A stretch of 64,000 nucleotides of DNA from Actinophytocola sp044466355 (GCF_044466355.1 NZ_JBITMQ010000022.1:1-64000), one strand, 5' to 3'; shown: positions 33,286 to 41,562, counted from the stretch's first letter. Notes: generated from the sequence alone by a model not told the origin. Program-made: numbers and translations.

Positions 33286-34257
33286 CTACGGCAGCGTGAA
33301 CCAGGCGACCGCGCGTTCGTTCAGGCTGCCCAGGTACACCACGCCGTCGGCCTCGCGGACGCCCGTCACCATGTGGAAGTCCGGGCGCACGGACCGGTAG
33401 TCGTGCACCACCCTGCCGGAGGTGCCGTCGATGGCACGAACCCACACCACCCGCTTCTCCTTGACCTGCAACGGCTCCGGCAGCGCCCACACGGCCTTGC
33501 GGACGGCCGGGTGCAGCCGGTGTGCGAGGTCGAGCACGGCGAGCCGCGGCGACGCCATCGCGATCCACACGAGCCCGTCGGAGCCGGTCGCGATGTTGTC
33601 GGGGAACGCGGGCAGACTCTCCGCCAGCGTGGTGTGCCTGCCGGACGGCAGCTCCACCCGGTCGAGCCGGTACGAGCCCGTGCTCGCGACCACCACCCAC
33701 GACTCGTCGGGCGCGAGCGCGACACCGTTCGCGAACTGCAGGCCGGTCAGCAGCACGTCGAGCGTGCCGTCCGGGTCGCGGCGCAGCAGGCGGCCGGTGC
33801 CGCTGTGTTCCAGCAGGTCGGCCTTCCAGTGGTCGAGGTCGAACCGGGACGTCGAGTCGGTGAAGTACACCGTCCCGTCGGCCGCGACCGCCGCGTTGTT
33901 GCACACCCGCAGGTCCGGCCCGCGCGGCACCAGCACCTCGACGTCGCCGCTCTGCCGGTCGACCAGCAGCAGACCACGCTTCGAGTCGCACACGAGCAGG
34001 CGACCATCCGGGTACAACTCCAGCCCGAGCGGCCGGCCGCCGGTGTCGGCGATCGTGTCCAGCCTGCGGCCGTCCGGGGTGAGCCGCAGGATCCGCCCGT
34101 CGTCGACGCCGGTGAACACGTGGCCCTTGTCGACCAGCACGTCCTCGGCGCCGAACCCGTTGACCTGCACCACCGTCAGGGCGGGCAGCGGGTCGGGGTC
34201 GGCTTTGGGCGCCGCGGGCGGGCGCCACACCCGCGGGTTGATCTTCGGACGTGCCAT
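33286..34257 (-). CDS. SMP-30/strictosidine synthase-like lactonase-type propeller
   Basis: This encodes 323 residues from ATG 34257 (MARPKINPRVWRPP) with a strong AGGAGG. It is a six-bladed propeller of the SMP-30/gluconolactonase-strictosidine synthase-like group: GFGAEDVLVDKGHVFTGVDD, DLRVCNNAAVAADGTVYFTD, LQFANGVALAPDESWVVVAS and FPDNIATGSDGLVWIAMASP. The metal ligands Glu, Asn (NNA, FANG) and Asp (PDN) that define the family are present. Members hydrolyse lactones in a calcium-dependent way. It is the last gene of the acyl-CoA dehydrogenase/kinase operon, where a lactonase would make the hydroxy acid substrate. Confidence 0.75.
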   Translation of the reverse strand: MARPKINPRVWRPPAAPKADPDPLPALTVVQVNGFGAEDVLVDKGHVFTGVDDGRILRLTPDGRRLDTIADTGGRPLGLELYPDGRLLVCDSKRGLLLVDRQSGDVEVLVPRGPDLRVCNNAAVAADGTVYFTDSTSRFDLDHWKADLLEHSGTGRLLRRDPDGTLDVLLTGLQFANGVALAPDESWVVVASTGSYRLDRVELPSGRHTTLAESLPAFPDNIATGSDGLVWIAMASPRLAVLDLAHRLHPAVRKAVWALPEPLQVKEKRVVWVRAIDGTSGRVVHDYRSVRPDFHMVTGVREADGVVYLGSLNERAVAWFTLP

Positions 34258-34265
34258 GCGTCCTC

Positions 34266-34925
34266 CTACCGGTAGGTCAGCAGGTCGCGGTGGGGACCGT
34301 CGAAATGACCGTGCTCGTTGACCGACACCAGGCTCACCCCGGACCGGCCGCGCACCAGCTTCGTGATGCTCGCGTTCGCCATCGTGCGGTTCAGCGCGAG
34401 GTACCCGGCGGCCGGTGCCGACAGCAGCGTCGCACAGATCGCGCTGATCACGCCCGCCGAGGTGAACACGAGCGCGGCGCTGCCCCGCGGCAGCCCGGCG
34501 AGCACCTCGCCGAGCGCGTCGCGGATGCCGCCGGTGAACTCGGCCCACGTGCCGGTCGAGCCCGCGGCGTGCCCACCGCTGATCCACGCCTCGATGGCCG
34601 CGTCGAGCTGCCGCTGGAACTCGCGGGTGGCGTCCTCCAGCTCGGCCACCGGCTGCCCGGCAGGCACCAGCCCGAGGTGGTCGTACTCGTTCCACCTGGT
34701 GTCCTCGCGGACCGGCAGCTCGATCCCGGCCTCGGCGAGGCACGCCGACGCGGTCTGCAGCTGCCTGCGCAGCGTGCCGCTCCACACCGCGTGCACCGTC
34801 AGCTCACGCCGCCGCAGCTCCTCGCCGAGCACGACGGCCTGCTGCTTGCCGGTGGCGGACAGCACGTCGTAGTCGGGCCCGCCGAACGACGCCTGCCCGT
34901 GGCGCAGCAGGTAGACCGCGGTCAC
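34266..34925 (-). CDS. Histidine phosphatase family protein (phosphoglycerate mutase-like)
   Basis: This encodes 219 residues from GTG 34925 (VTAVYLLRHGQASFGG). The RHG motif carries the phospho-accepting His near residue 9. A second catalytic block is TGTWAEFTGGIRDAL and TSAGVISAICATLL; the usual second His of GxH is replaced in this stretch (TSAG), which is unusual. Arg in GTLRRQLQTA fits the phosphate pocket. The start overlaps the kinase stop by 4 bases (GTGA). It may dephosphorylate an intermediate or act in housekeeping. Confidence 0.75.
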   Translation of the reverse strand: MTAVYLLRHGQASFGGPDYDVLSATGKQQAVVLGEELRRRELTVHAVWSGTLRRQLQTASACLAEAGIELPVREDTRWNEYDHLGLVPAGQPVAELEDATREFQRQLDAAIEAWISGGHAAGSTGTWAEFTGGIRDALGEVLAGLPRGSAALVFTSAGVISAICATLLSAPAAGYLALNRTMANASITKLVRGRSGVSLVSVNEHGHFDGPHRDLLTYR

Positions 34926-35974
34926 GTGATCGCCTTCCGGCAGCGCTCGTCGAGGTAGGCGACGAACCGGGGGAAGCCCGCGAACGCCTCGTTGTGCGTC
35001 TGTCCACTGTGGTACCGGTAGTAGATCTGCTGCATGATCACCTGCAGCCGGAACCAACCGAACACCTCGTAGAACACCCAGTTCTCGGCGGAGAGGCCCA
35101 TGCGGTCGCAGTAGTAGGCGACCAGTTCCCCGCGCTTGGGCATGCCGGGCAGGTGCGACGGCTGGCGGCGCGACAGCTGCGCGACGTCGTCGTCGTCGGC
35201 CTGGATCCAGTACGCCATGCAGCCGGCCAGGTCCATGAGCGGGTCGCCGAGCGTGGCCATCTCCCAGTCGAGGACGCCGACGACGTTCAGCTCGCCTGTC
35301 TCGTCTCTGTCGAGGACGACGTTGTCGAAGCGGAAGTCGTTGTGGATCACGCACGTGCGCACGTCGTCGGGCTGGTTCGCGTCCAGCCACCGCATCACGG
35401 TCTCGCCGTCGGGCGCGTCCGGGGTGCGTGCCTTGCGGTAGCGGTCGGACCAGCCCCGCACCTGGCGGGCGACGTACCCGGCGCCCTTGCCGAGGTCGGA
35501 CAGGCCTGCCGCGTCCGGGTCGACCTCGTGCAGCTCGATCAGCCGGTCGAACGTGCGGTACGCGAGCGAGGACGCCTCGTGCGGCGACAGCGTGAGGCCC
35601 TCGGGCAGGTCGCCGCGCAGGATGATGCCGTCGATGCGGTCCATGACGTAGAAGTCCGAGCCGAGCACGTCGTGGTCGGTGCACAGCGCGAGCACGGTCG
35701 GGACGTACGGGTAGACGGGCTTGAGCTTGTCCTGCACGGTGTACTCGCGGCGCATGTCGTGCGCGGAGGCGGCCTTGTGCCCCTTGGGCGGGCGGCGCAG
35801 GATCAGCTCGCGGTCCGGATAGGACAGCAGGTAGGTCAGGTTCGAGGCACCGCCGGGGTACTGGCGCACCGCCGGGGGCCCGGTCAGCCCGTCCGCTCGG
35901 GACGACAGCCACTCGTGCACGGCCGCCGTGTCGAACGCGTCCTCGTCCCGCAGCGCACCCGGCTCGTCCTTCAC
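34922..35974 (-). CDS. APH-type phosphotransferase (ACAD10/11 or LvaA-like kinase)
   Basis: This encodes 350 residues from GTG 35974. It has an aminoglycoside-phosphotransferase kinase fold: the nucleotide region QYPGGASNLTYLLSYPDREL followed by LILRRPP, the catalytic loop VIHNDFRFDNVVLD and the metal-binding VLDWEMATLGDP. The PGGxSNLTY and LRRPPxG pattern is that of kinases fused to or encoded beside acyl-CoA dehydrogenases (ACAD10, ACAD11, LvaA), not of antibiotic-resistance enzymes. Those kinases phosphorylate 4-hydroxyacyl-CoA. Start and stop overlap the neighbouring genes by 4 bases each. Confidence 0.85.
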   Translation of the reverse strand: MKDEPGALRDEDAFDTAAVHEWLSSRADGLTGPPAVRQYPGGASNLTYLLSYPDRELILRRPPKGHKAASAHDMRREYTVQDKLKPVYPYVPTVLALCTDHDVLGSDFYVMDRIDGIILRGDLPEGLTLSPHEASSLAYRTFDRLIELHEVDPDAAGLSDLGKGAGYVARQVRGWSDRYRKARTPDAPDGETVMRWLDANQPDDVRTCVIHNDFRFDNVVLDRDETGELNVVGVLDWEMATLGDPLMDLAGCMAYWIQADDDDVAQLSRRQPSHLPGMPKRGELVAYYCDRMGLSAENWVFYEVFGWFRLQVIMQQIYYRYHSGQTHNEAFAGFPRFVAYLDERCRKAIT

Positions 35975-36768
35975 CGTTCTCCCTTCTCCACGGCCGCACG
36001 CAGCCGCGTCCAGTACTTCCGCACCTGCCCGTCGGTCAGCCCGAGCCGCTTGAGCAACGCGGAGCGGCGCCCGTCAGGATGAGTCAACAGGAGGAACTTC
36101 TTCCGCGCCACGGCGTCGAACACCTGGTCGGCGACGTTCTCCGCGGTGACCTTCGACGACGTCATCAGCCGGTCCATCAGCGTGGCGAGCGCCGGGTCCG
36201 GGCTGCGCAGCCGGTCACCGAGGTTGGTCCGCACGAACGCGGGGCAGACGACGGTCGTGTGCACCCCGTAGGGCTCCAGTTCGAGGCGGAGCGTGTCGGA
36301 GAGCGCGATCACGGCGGCCTTGCTGACGTTGTAGCTGCTCATCCCGGGCAGGTTCATGATCCCGGCGAGCGAGGCCACGTTCACCAGGTGCCCGCTGCCG
36401 CGTGCCTTGAAGTCAGGCACGAACGTCCGGGCGCCGAGGACGACGCCCTTGACGTTGATCTCCCAGATCCAGTCCCAGTCGGCGGTGCCGATCTTCTCGA
36501 ACCGGCCGCCCGCGCCGACGCCCGCGTTGTTGACAAGCACGTCGAGCCCGCCCCACTCGCGCTCGCACCAGTCGCGAGCATCCGCCCAGTCGGTTTCGGC
36601 GGTGACGTCGAGCCCGATCGCCGAGGCGTCGATCTCCGCCGCGGCACGCACCGCCGCCTCGGCGTCCACATCGGACACGAGCACGCGCCACCCGGCCGTC
36701 GCGTAGCGCGCGGCGATCGCCCGTCCGAGCCCGGACGCGGCGCCGGTGACCAGGACGCGGTCGGCCAT
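35971..36768 (-). CDS. Short-chain dehydrogenase/reductase
   Basis: This encodes 265 residues. The NAD(P) motif TGAASGLGRA is at residues 8-17, NNAG follows at DVLVNNAGVGAGG, and the catalytic Ser-Tyr-Lys is in VNVASLAGIMNLPGMSSYNV followed by SKA. A C-terminal extension contains FLLLTHPDGRRSALLKRLGL. It may oxidise a hydroxyacyl-CoA produced by the neighbouring dehydrogenase/kinase pair. ATG 36768 overlaps the stop of the acyl-CoA dehydrogenase (TAATG). Confidence 0.88.
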   Translation of the reverse strand: MADRVLVTGAASGLGRAIAARYATAGWRVLVSDVDAEAAVRAAAEIDASAIGLDVTAETDWADARDWCEREWGGLDVLVNNAGVGAGGRFEKIGTADWDWIWEINVKGVVLGARTFVPDFKARGSGHLVNVASLAGIMNLPGMSSYNVSKAAVIALSDTLRLELEPYGVHTTVVCPAFVRTNLGDRLRSPDPALATLMDRLMTSSKVTAENVADQVFDAVARKKFLLLTHPDGRRSALLKRLGLTDGQVRKYWTRLRAAVEKGER

Positions 36769-37973
36769 TACTTGTAGGCGGCCATTTCGTGGCGGGCGAC
36801 GAGGCCCATGTGCACCTCGTCGGGCCCGTCGGCGAGCCGCAGCGAACGGGCGCTGGTGTAGGCGGCGGCGAGCGGGAAGTCCTCGGACAGCCCGGCGGCG
36901 CCGTGCAGCTGGATGGCCATGTCGATCACCTCGAGCGCCATGTTCGGCACCGCGACCTTGATCTGCGACACCTCGCTGCGCGCACCTGCGAGGCCCTTGG
37001 TGTCGAGCAGCCACGCCGTGTGCAGGACCAGCAGCCGCGCCTGGTTGATCGCGATCCGCGCCTTGGCGATGCGCTCCCGGTTGCCACCGAGGTTGGCGAG
37101 CGGCTTGCCGAACGCCTCCCGCCGGCTGGCCCGCGCGCACGCCAGCTCGAGCGACCGCTCGGCGAGCCCGATGAGCCGCATGCAGTGGTGTATGCGGCCC
37201 GGCCCGAGCCTGCCCTGGGCGATCTCGAACCCACGCCCGGGCCCGGCGATCACGTTGCTCAGCGGCACGCGGACGTCGGCGAAGCTGACCTCACCGTGCC
37301 CGTACGGCTCGTCGCGGTGCCCGAACACGGACAGCATGCGCTCGACCTTCACCCCTTCGGTGTCGATCGGCACGAGCACCATCGAGTGACGCCGATGACG
37401 GTCGGCGTCGGGGTCGGTGAGCCCCATGAAGATGACGACCTTGCAGTTGGGGTGGCCGACGCCCGTGCTCCACCACTTCCGCCCGTTGATCACGACCTCG
37501 TCCCCCTTCACCACGGCGGTGGCCGCCATGTTGGTGGCGTCGGAGGAGGCGACGGCGGGTTCGGTCATGCAGAAGGCGGAGCGGATCTCGCCGCGCAGGA
37601 GGGGTTCGAGCCACTGTTCCTGCTGCTCAGGGCTGCCGTACTGGGTGAGGACCTCCATGTTCCCGGTGTCGGGCGCGTTGCAGTTGAAGATCTCCGGGGC
37701 GATGAAGGAGCGCCCCATCTGCTCGGCGAGCGGCGCGTACTCGACGTTGGTGAGGCCCGCGCCGCGTTCCGTGCCGGGCAGGAAGAGGTTCCAGAGCCCC
37801 GTCTCGCGGGCCTTGGCCTTGAGTTCGTCGATGACGGGCAGGACCGTCCAGGGGTCCGCGCTGGCGTGCAACGCCCGGTGGTACTCGGGCTCGACCGGCT
37901 CGATCTCGGTCCGCACGAAGTCGGACACCCGACTCAGGTAGTCGGCCGCCGTGGCCGAATGCGAGAAGTCCAC
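36768..37973 (-). CDS. Acyl-CoA dehydrogenase (ACAD10/11 or LvaC-like)
   Basis: This encodes 401 residues from GTG 37973 (VDFSHSATAADYLSRV). It is a full-length acyl-CoA dehydrogenase: flavin region CMTEPAVASSDATNMAATAV, INGRKWWSTGVGHPNCKVVI, central FGHRDEPYGHGEVSFADVRV, and C-terminal DMAIQLHGAAGLSEDFPLAA. Its best-known relatives lie beside or fused to APH-type kinases. GTG 37973 was chosen because TAGGGT ends exactly 7 bases upstream and the VDF start fits the family; an alternative GTG at 37982 lies inside that -10 box. First gene of a five-gene overlapping operon. Confidence 0.85.
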   Translation of the reverse strand: MDFSHSATAADYLSRVSDFVRTEIEPVEPEYHRALHASADPWTVLPVIDELKAKARETGLWNLFLPGTERGAGLTNVEYAPLAEQMGRSFIAPEIFNCNAPDTGNMEVLTQYGSPEQQEQWLEPLLRGEIRSAFCMTEPAVASSDATNMAATAVVKGDEVVINGRKWWSTGVGHPNCKVVIFMGLTDPDADRHRRHSMVLVPIDTEGVKVERMLSVFGHRDEPYGHGEVSFADVRVPLSNVIAGPGRGFEIAQGRLGPGRIHHCMRLIGLAERSLELACARASRREAFGKPLANLGGNRERIAKARIAINQARLLVLHTAWLLDTKGLAGARSEVSQIKVAVPNMALEVIDMAIQLHGAAGLSEDFPLAAAYTSARSLRLADGPDEVHMGLVARHEMAAYK

Positions 37974-37980
37974 GAATGGC

Positions 37981-37986
37981 ACCCTA
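37981..37986 (-). promoter_or_regulatory. -10 box of the acyl-CoA dehydrogenase operon (leaderless)
   Basis: On the minus strand TAGGGT occupies 37986-37981 and is followed by 7 bases and GTG 37973. No ribosome-binding site precedes this GTG. Confidence 0.45.
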
Positions 37987-38165
37987 GCCGCGAAAAACCG
38001 AGTTCATCGATGCAGAACCGGTCGTCTTCGCCTGAGACCTGCGTCACTGCCCAAAGCTCCGTGGTCAGCGCGCCCAAGGTGCTGGGGACGAGAGCCGCAC
38101 TGGACCTGCGGAGTCCTATGTAGACCCGCTGGCCACCGGCCCCGGCGGGCGAACCCAGCCCACTC

Positions 38166-38209
38166 AAAAAAAAAGGAGCGCCCGACCGGAAATCCCGATC
38201 GAGCGCTCC
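38166..38209 (-). terminator. Strong intrinsic terminator
   Basis: On the minus strand a 15-bp stem (GGAGCGCTCGATCGG at 38209-38195 with CCGGTCGGGCGCTCC at 38189-38175, two G-U pairs) closes a 5-base loop. It is followed by nine consecutive T residues (38174-38166). This is the strongest intrinsic terminator in the window. It lies about 170 bases past the subtilisin stop, downstream of a TAGACT promoter-like box. Confidence 0.9.
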
Positions 38210-38296
38210 GCAAACCCCAATGCCCGCACAACACCGACGACGCACATCGCCTCGCGCGCGATGCCCAGCCCCCACCCGATCCCGGGGGCGTCCCGC
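38166..38296 (-). ncRNA. Candidate structured small RNA
   Basis: A TAGACT box at 38308-38303 would start a transcript near 38296 that ends at the terminator at 38166, about 130 nt. It would contain three hairpins: GCCCCC/GGGGGC (38289-38268), CATCGC/GCGATG (around 38263-38243) and the terminator stem. No good reading frame was found inside. The first hairpin and the promoter region are conserved in the copy at 4192-4297. Alternatively the terminator simply ends the subtilisin transcript and the element is regulatory DNA. Confidence 0.45.
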
Positions 38297-38375
38297 CGTG
38301 CCAGTCTACCAGGGGGTGCCGACAGTGACGGGTGTTTCGGCGTTGGTTGTGGACAACTCAGTGGGTTGTGGACAA
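38268..38375 (-). repeat. Conserved DnaA-box/hairpin element, copy 2
   Basis: Read on the minus strand: TTGTCCACA at 38375-38367, TTGTCCACA at 38356-38348 (19 bp apart), CACTGTCGGC near 38327-38318, TAGACT at 38308-38303, and a GCCCCC/GGGGGC hairpin at 38289-38268. It shares blocks GCCAGTCTACC, TGCCGACAGTG and TCCCGGGGGC (plus-strand reading) with copy 1. The DnaA boxes lie only a few bases past the subtilisin stop codon. Confidence 0.7.
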
Positions 38376-38380
38376 GTGGG

Positions 38381-39571
38381 TCACTCGCCCGTGTACAGCA
38401 GCAGGTTCGGCGTGCCCGGGCTCGCGTTGGTGATCTTGTCCGGGGTTGCCGCGCCGGTCAGGCCGGTGGCCACGTCCGCCGGCGTGGCGTCCGGGTTGGC
38501 CGACAGGAACAGCGCCGCGGCGCCCGCCACGTGCGGGGTGGCCATCGAGGTGCCGCTGATCGTGTTGGTGGCACCGTCGTTCCACGACGACGTGATGTCC
38601 ACGCCCGGCGCGTAGAGGTCCACGACCTCGCCGTAGTTGGAGAACGACGCCTGCCCGTCCGCGTCGTCCGACGCGGCGACCGTGATCGCCTCGGTCACGC
38701 GGGCCGGGGAGAAGTCGTTCGCGTCCGCGGACGAGTTGCCCGCCGCGATCGCGAAGGTCACGCCCGCCGAGATGGCGCCGCGCACGGCCTCGTCCAGTGC
38801 CTCGTCGACGCCGCCGCCGAGGCTCATGTTCGCCACCGACGGGCCGCTCGCGTTCTGGGCCACCCAGTCGATGCCCGCGACGACCTGCTCGGTCGTGCCG
38901 GAACCGCTGTCGTCCAGCACGCGGACGCCGACGATGTCGACACCCTTGGCCACGCCGTACTCCGCGCCGCCGATGGTGCCCGCGACGTGCGTGCCGTGCC
39001 CGTGCCCGTCCGCCGGGTCGTTGTCGCCGTCGATCGCGTCGAAGCCGCCGGTCGCCCGGCCCTCGAACGTCGGGTGGTCGACCATGACGCCGGTGTCGAT
39101 CACGTACGCGGTGACGCCGTCACCCTTGCTGTTGTAGGTGTAGGAGTCGTCCAGCGGCAGGTCGCGCTGGTCGAGGCGGTCCAACCCCCACGACGGCGGG
39201 TTGTCCTGCGTGTCGCTGATGGTGAACTTCTGGTTCTGCTGCACGAACTCGACCGCACCGTCCGCGGCGAGCTTCTTCGCCTCCGCCTCCGTGGCGTGGA
39301 TGGCGAACCCGTTCATCGCGTTCGAGTAGGTGTGGCTGACCTGCGCGCCGTACTTCGCCGACAGGCCCGACGCCTCCGCGGCGACGGACGCACCACGCGC
39401 TTGGTCCTTGAGCACCACGATGTAGCTGTCGGCCACCGCGTTCTCGCTGCCGGCCAGCAGGATCTGCCCCTCGGCCGCCTGCGCGGGCATCGCCGCGATC
39501 GCCGTGGCGACCGCCACCGCACCCGCCACTCCCGCGCCGACGATGAGCCGGCCCCGACCCGTGAGTTTCAT
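38381..39571 (-). CDS. Secreted subtilisin-family serine protease (S8) with I9 propeptide
   Basis: This encodes 396 residues. A signal peptide (to about residue 33) is followed by an I9 inhibitor propeptide (SYIVVLKDQARGASVAAEAS, NGFAIHATEAEAKKLAADGA) and the S8 catalytic domain. The triad is Asp159 (VIDTGV), His192 (HGHGTHVAGT) and Ser342 (SGTSMATPHVAG), with oxyanion Asn in AAGNSS. It ends shortly after the catalytic Ser region, as in other compact actinomycete subtilisins. It probably degrades extracellular protein. The DnaA-box element starts 5 bases after its stop. Confidence 0.93.
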   Translation of the reverse strand: MKLTGRGRLIVGAGVAGAVAVATAIAAMPAQAAEGQILLAGSENAVADSYIVVLKDQARGASVAAEASGLSAKYGAQVSHTYSNAMNGFAIHATEAEAKKLAADGAVEFVQQNQKFTISDTQDNPPSWGLDRLDQRDLPLDDSYTYNSKGDGVTAYVIDTGVMVDHPTFEGRATGGFDAIDGDNDPADGHGHGTHVAGTIGGAEYGVAKGVDIVGVRVLDDSGSGTTEQVVAGIDWVAQNASGPSVANMSLGGGVDEALDEAVRGAISAGVTFAIAAGNSSADANDFSPARVTEAITVAASDDADGQASFSNYGEVVDLYAPGVDITSSWNDGATNTISGTSMATPHVAGAAALFLSANPDATPADVATGLTGAATPDKITNASPGTPNLLLYTGE

Positions 39572-39850
39572 TGCTCACCCTTCCAGTCCCCGACTGATAA
39601 AGGACAAACCGCACTGCGCAATTGCTGCCCCTAATACGGCCGTCCAATGGCCATGCAACCTCCGGGCCACAACCAGAAGCAATGACTGACCCTTACCAGT
39701 TCTAGCCCGAACGGACTAGCGACAGCCCCGTGACCTGCGTGAACAACGAGACCCGACGATCGTCTGGAATTACCATGACGGAATTCGCCCGCATTATGGG
39801 ACGACATTACCGACGATCTACGGTTGCGCGAGAAATCTGGATGTGATAAC

Positions 39851-41455
39851 TCAACGAAGTTTGTCGCGGAGCAGTTTGCCGGTCGCGTTGCGCGGCAGCT
39901 CGTCGACGAACACCACGTCGCGCGGCACTTTGAACCGCGCGAGGTTGGCCTTCACGTACGCCTTCAGCTCCTCGCCGTCCACACTCACCCCGGGCCTGCG
40001 CACCACGTACGCGGCGAGCCGCTGCCCGTACTCGTCGTCGGCCACCCCGGCGACCGCGGCCTCGGCGACGCCGTCGTGCTCCAGCAGCAGGTTCTCGATC
40101 TCACCGGGGAACACGTTCTCGCCACCGGAGACGATCATGTCGTCGTCGCGGCCGTCGATGAACAGCAGGCCGTCCTCGTCGTAGTGGCCGACGTCCCCGC
40201 TGGACAGCAGGCCGTCGATGATCTCCTTGTGCCTGCCGTCGGTGTAGCCCTCGAAGGACAGCATGCTGCCGACGAACACGCGGCCGGTCACGTGCGGCGC
40301 GGTGATCTTGCGCCCCTTGTCGTCGTAGAGCGCGACCCGGCAGCCGACCGGTGCGCGACCGACCGTGCCCGGCGCCTTCCGCCAGTCCGCCGGCGTCGCG
40401 ACCGTCGCGACCGCGACCTCGGTCGACCCGTACAGGTTGTGCACGACGTCGCCGAACGCCTCGGTCGCGCGGTTGCCCAGCTCGGGCGGCAGCGCGGAAC
40501 CGGCGCAGAAGACGATGCGCAGCGACGACGTGTCGTACTTCGCGAGCACCTCGCCGCCGAGGTCGAGGATGCGCCGCAACATGGTCGGCACCAGCACGAG
40601 CGCGGTGGCCCTGTTGTCGGCGATCGCGCGGACCGTCGTCTCCGGGTCGAACTTGCGGCGCAGCACCACGGTCGAGCCGAGCGAGAGCGACAGCAAGAAC
40701 TGTGAAAGACCGGTCCCATGGAAGAGCGGGGCGGCCATGACCGTGCACTCCCCGGTCCGCAGCGGGATCCGGTCGAGGAACTGGGCGGCGGCGAGCGGCG
40801 AGCGGACCGTGCGCGGCGCGCCCTTGGGCGTGCCGGTGGTTCCGCTGGTCAGCAGCACCAGACCGCCGGGGTTCGGCGGGTTCGGGACGGGCCGGTCGTC
40901 GGTCCTGGCGATCAGCTCCTCGATGGTCGGCACGTCGTGCCCGTCCTCGTCGACCCACGCGAGCACGCGCTGGACGTCGTCGTCAAGGGCGTCCACCAAC
41001 GAGGTGAACTCCTGGTCGTAGACGACCGCCTCGACCTTCTCCCGACGCGCGACGTCCACGAGCTGCGGCTTCGCGAACCCGGTGTTCATGAGCAGGATGC
41101 GGGCGCCGAGCTTCCCGGCCGCGATCATGGTGTCCACGGCGCCGCGGTGGTCGCGCGCCATGAGCGCGATGACCGACGTCGGCCCGAGTCCGCGGTCCGC
41201 GAACGCCCTGGCCAGCGCGTTCGCGCGAGTGCTGAGCTGGTGGTAGGTGAGCGAGCCCAGCTCGTCGACGATCGCGACCGCCGTGTCGTCCCGGTCGGCC
41301 GCGACCTGCGCCGCACCCGCGATCGGACCGAGCCGCCGCAACGTCAACAAGGAGCGAAGTGCCTGGTCGGGACGGGAAACCGGGGCCAGCCCGGCGCGCC
41401 TGAGCACGTCGAACCCACGGATCGCGGCCGGTACCTGGGAGAGCGCCCTGAACAC
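39851..41455 (-). CDS. Acyl-CoA synthetase (FadD-like AMP-binding enzyme)
   Basis: This encodes 534 residues from GTG 41455, with GAGGAGG in place. The adenylation motif is VLLTSGTTGTPKGAPR, with later motifs HNLYGSTEVAVATVATPADW, VGHYDEDGLLFIDGRDDDMI and VSGGENVFPGEIENLL. The catalytic Lys sits near the C-terminus in LPRNATGKLLRDKLR. It activates a fatty or related acid to acyl-CoA. It is the nearest CoA ligase to the acyl-CoA dehydrogenase/kinase operon and is in the same orientation, though the subtilisin gene lies between. The gap of 279 bases after it contains no gene. Confidence 0.88.
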   Translation of the reverse strand: MFRALSQVPAAIRGFDVLRRAGLAPVSRPDQALRSLLTLRRLGPIAGAAQVAADRDDTAVAIVDELGSLTYHQLSTRANALARAFADRGLGPTSVIALMARDHRGAVDTMIAAGKLGARILLMNTGFAKPQLVDVARREKVEAVVYDQEFTSLVDALDDDVQRVLAWVDEDGHDVPTIEELIARTDDRPVPNPPNPGGLVLLTSGTTGTPKGAPRTVRSPLAAAQFLDRIPLRTGECTVMAAPLFHGTGLSQFLLSLSLGSTVVLRRKFDPETTVRAIADNRATALVLVPTMLRRILDLGGEVLAKYDTSSLRIVFCAGSALPPELGNRATEAFGDVVHNLYGSTEVAVATVATPADWRKAPGTVGRAPVGCRVALYDDKGRKITAPHVTGRVFVGSMLSFEGYTDGRHKEIIDGLLSSGDVGHYDEDGLLFIDGRDDDMIVSGGENVFPGEIENLLLEHDGVAEAAVAGVADDEYGQRLAAYVVRRPGVSVDGEELKAYVKANLARFKVPRDVVFVDELPRNATGKLLRDKLR

Positions 41456-41562
41456 TCGCTGACCTCCTCGTCACGTCGCTGACCCCGAACCTACTGGCTA
41501 GTTAACTAAGGGGCCAAGGGGCATCTCCCAAAATTGTCGGTGCTCGGGCGCACAATGCGGGC

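Larger units (their letters stand above)
37974..38380. other. Intergenic region holding the candidate small RNA locus
   Basis: This gap of about 400 bases between the acyl-CoA dehydrogenase start and the subtilisin stop has no protein gene. It contains the -10 box of the dehydrogenase operon at 37981-37986, an intrinsic terminator at 38166-38209, and the second copy of the DnaA-box/hairpin element at 38268-38375. Confidence 0.65.

Noticed and set aside
34922..35974. The APH-fold kinase as an aminoglycoside resistance gene
   Set aside because: The PGGASNLTY and LRRPPKG pattern and the overlapping acyl-CoA dehydrogenase operon match the ACAD10/LvaA kinase group, not antibiotic kinases.
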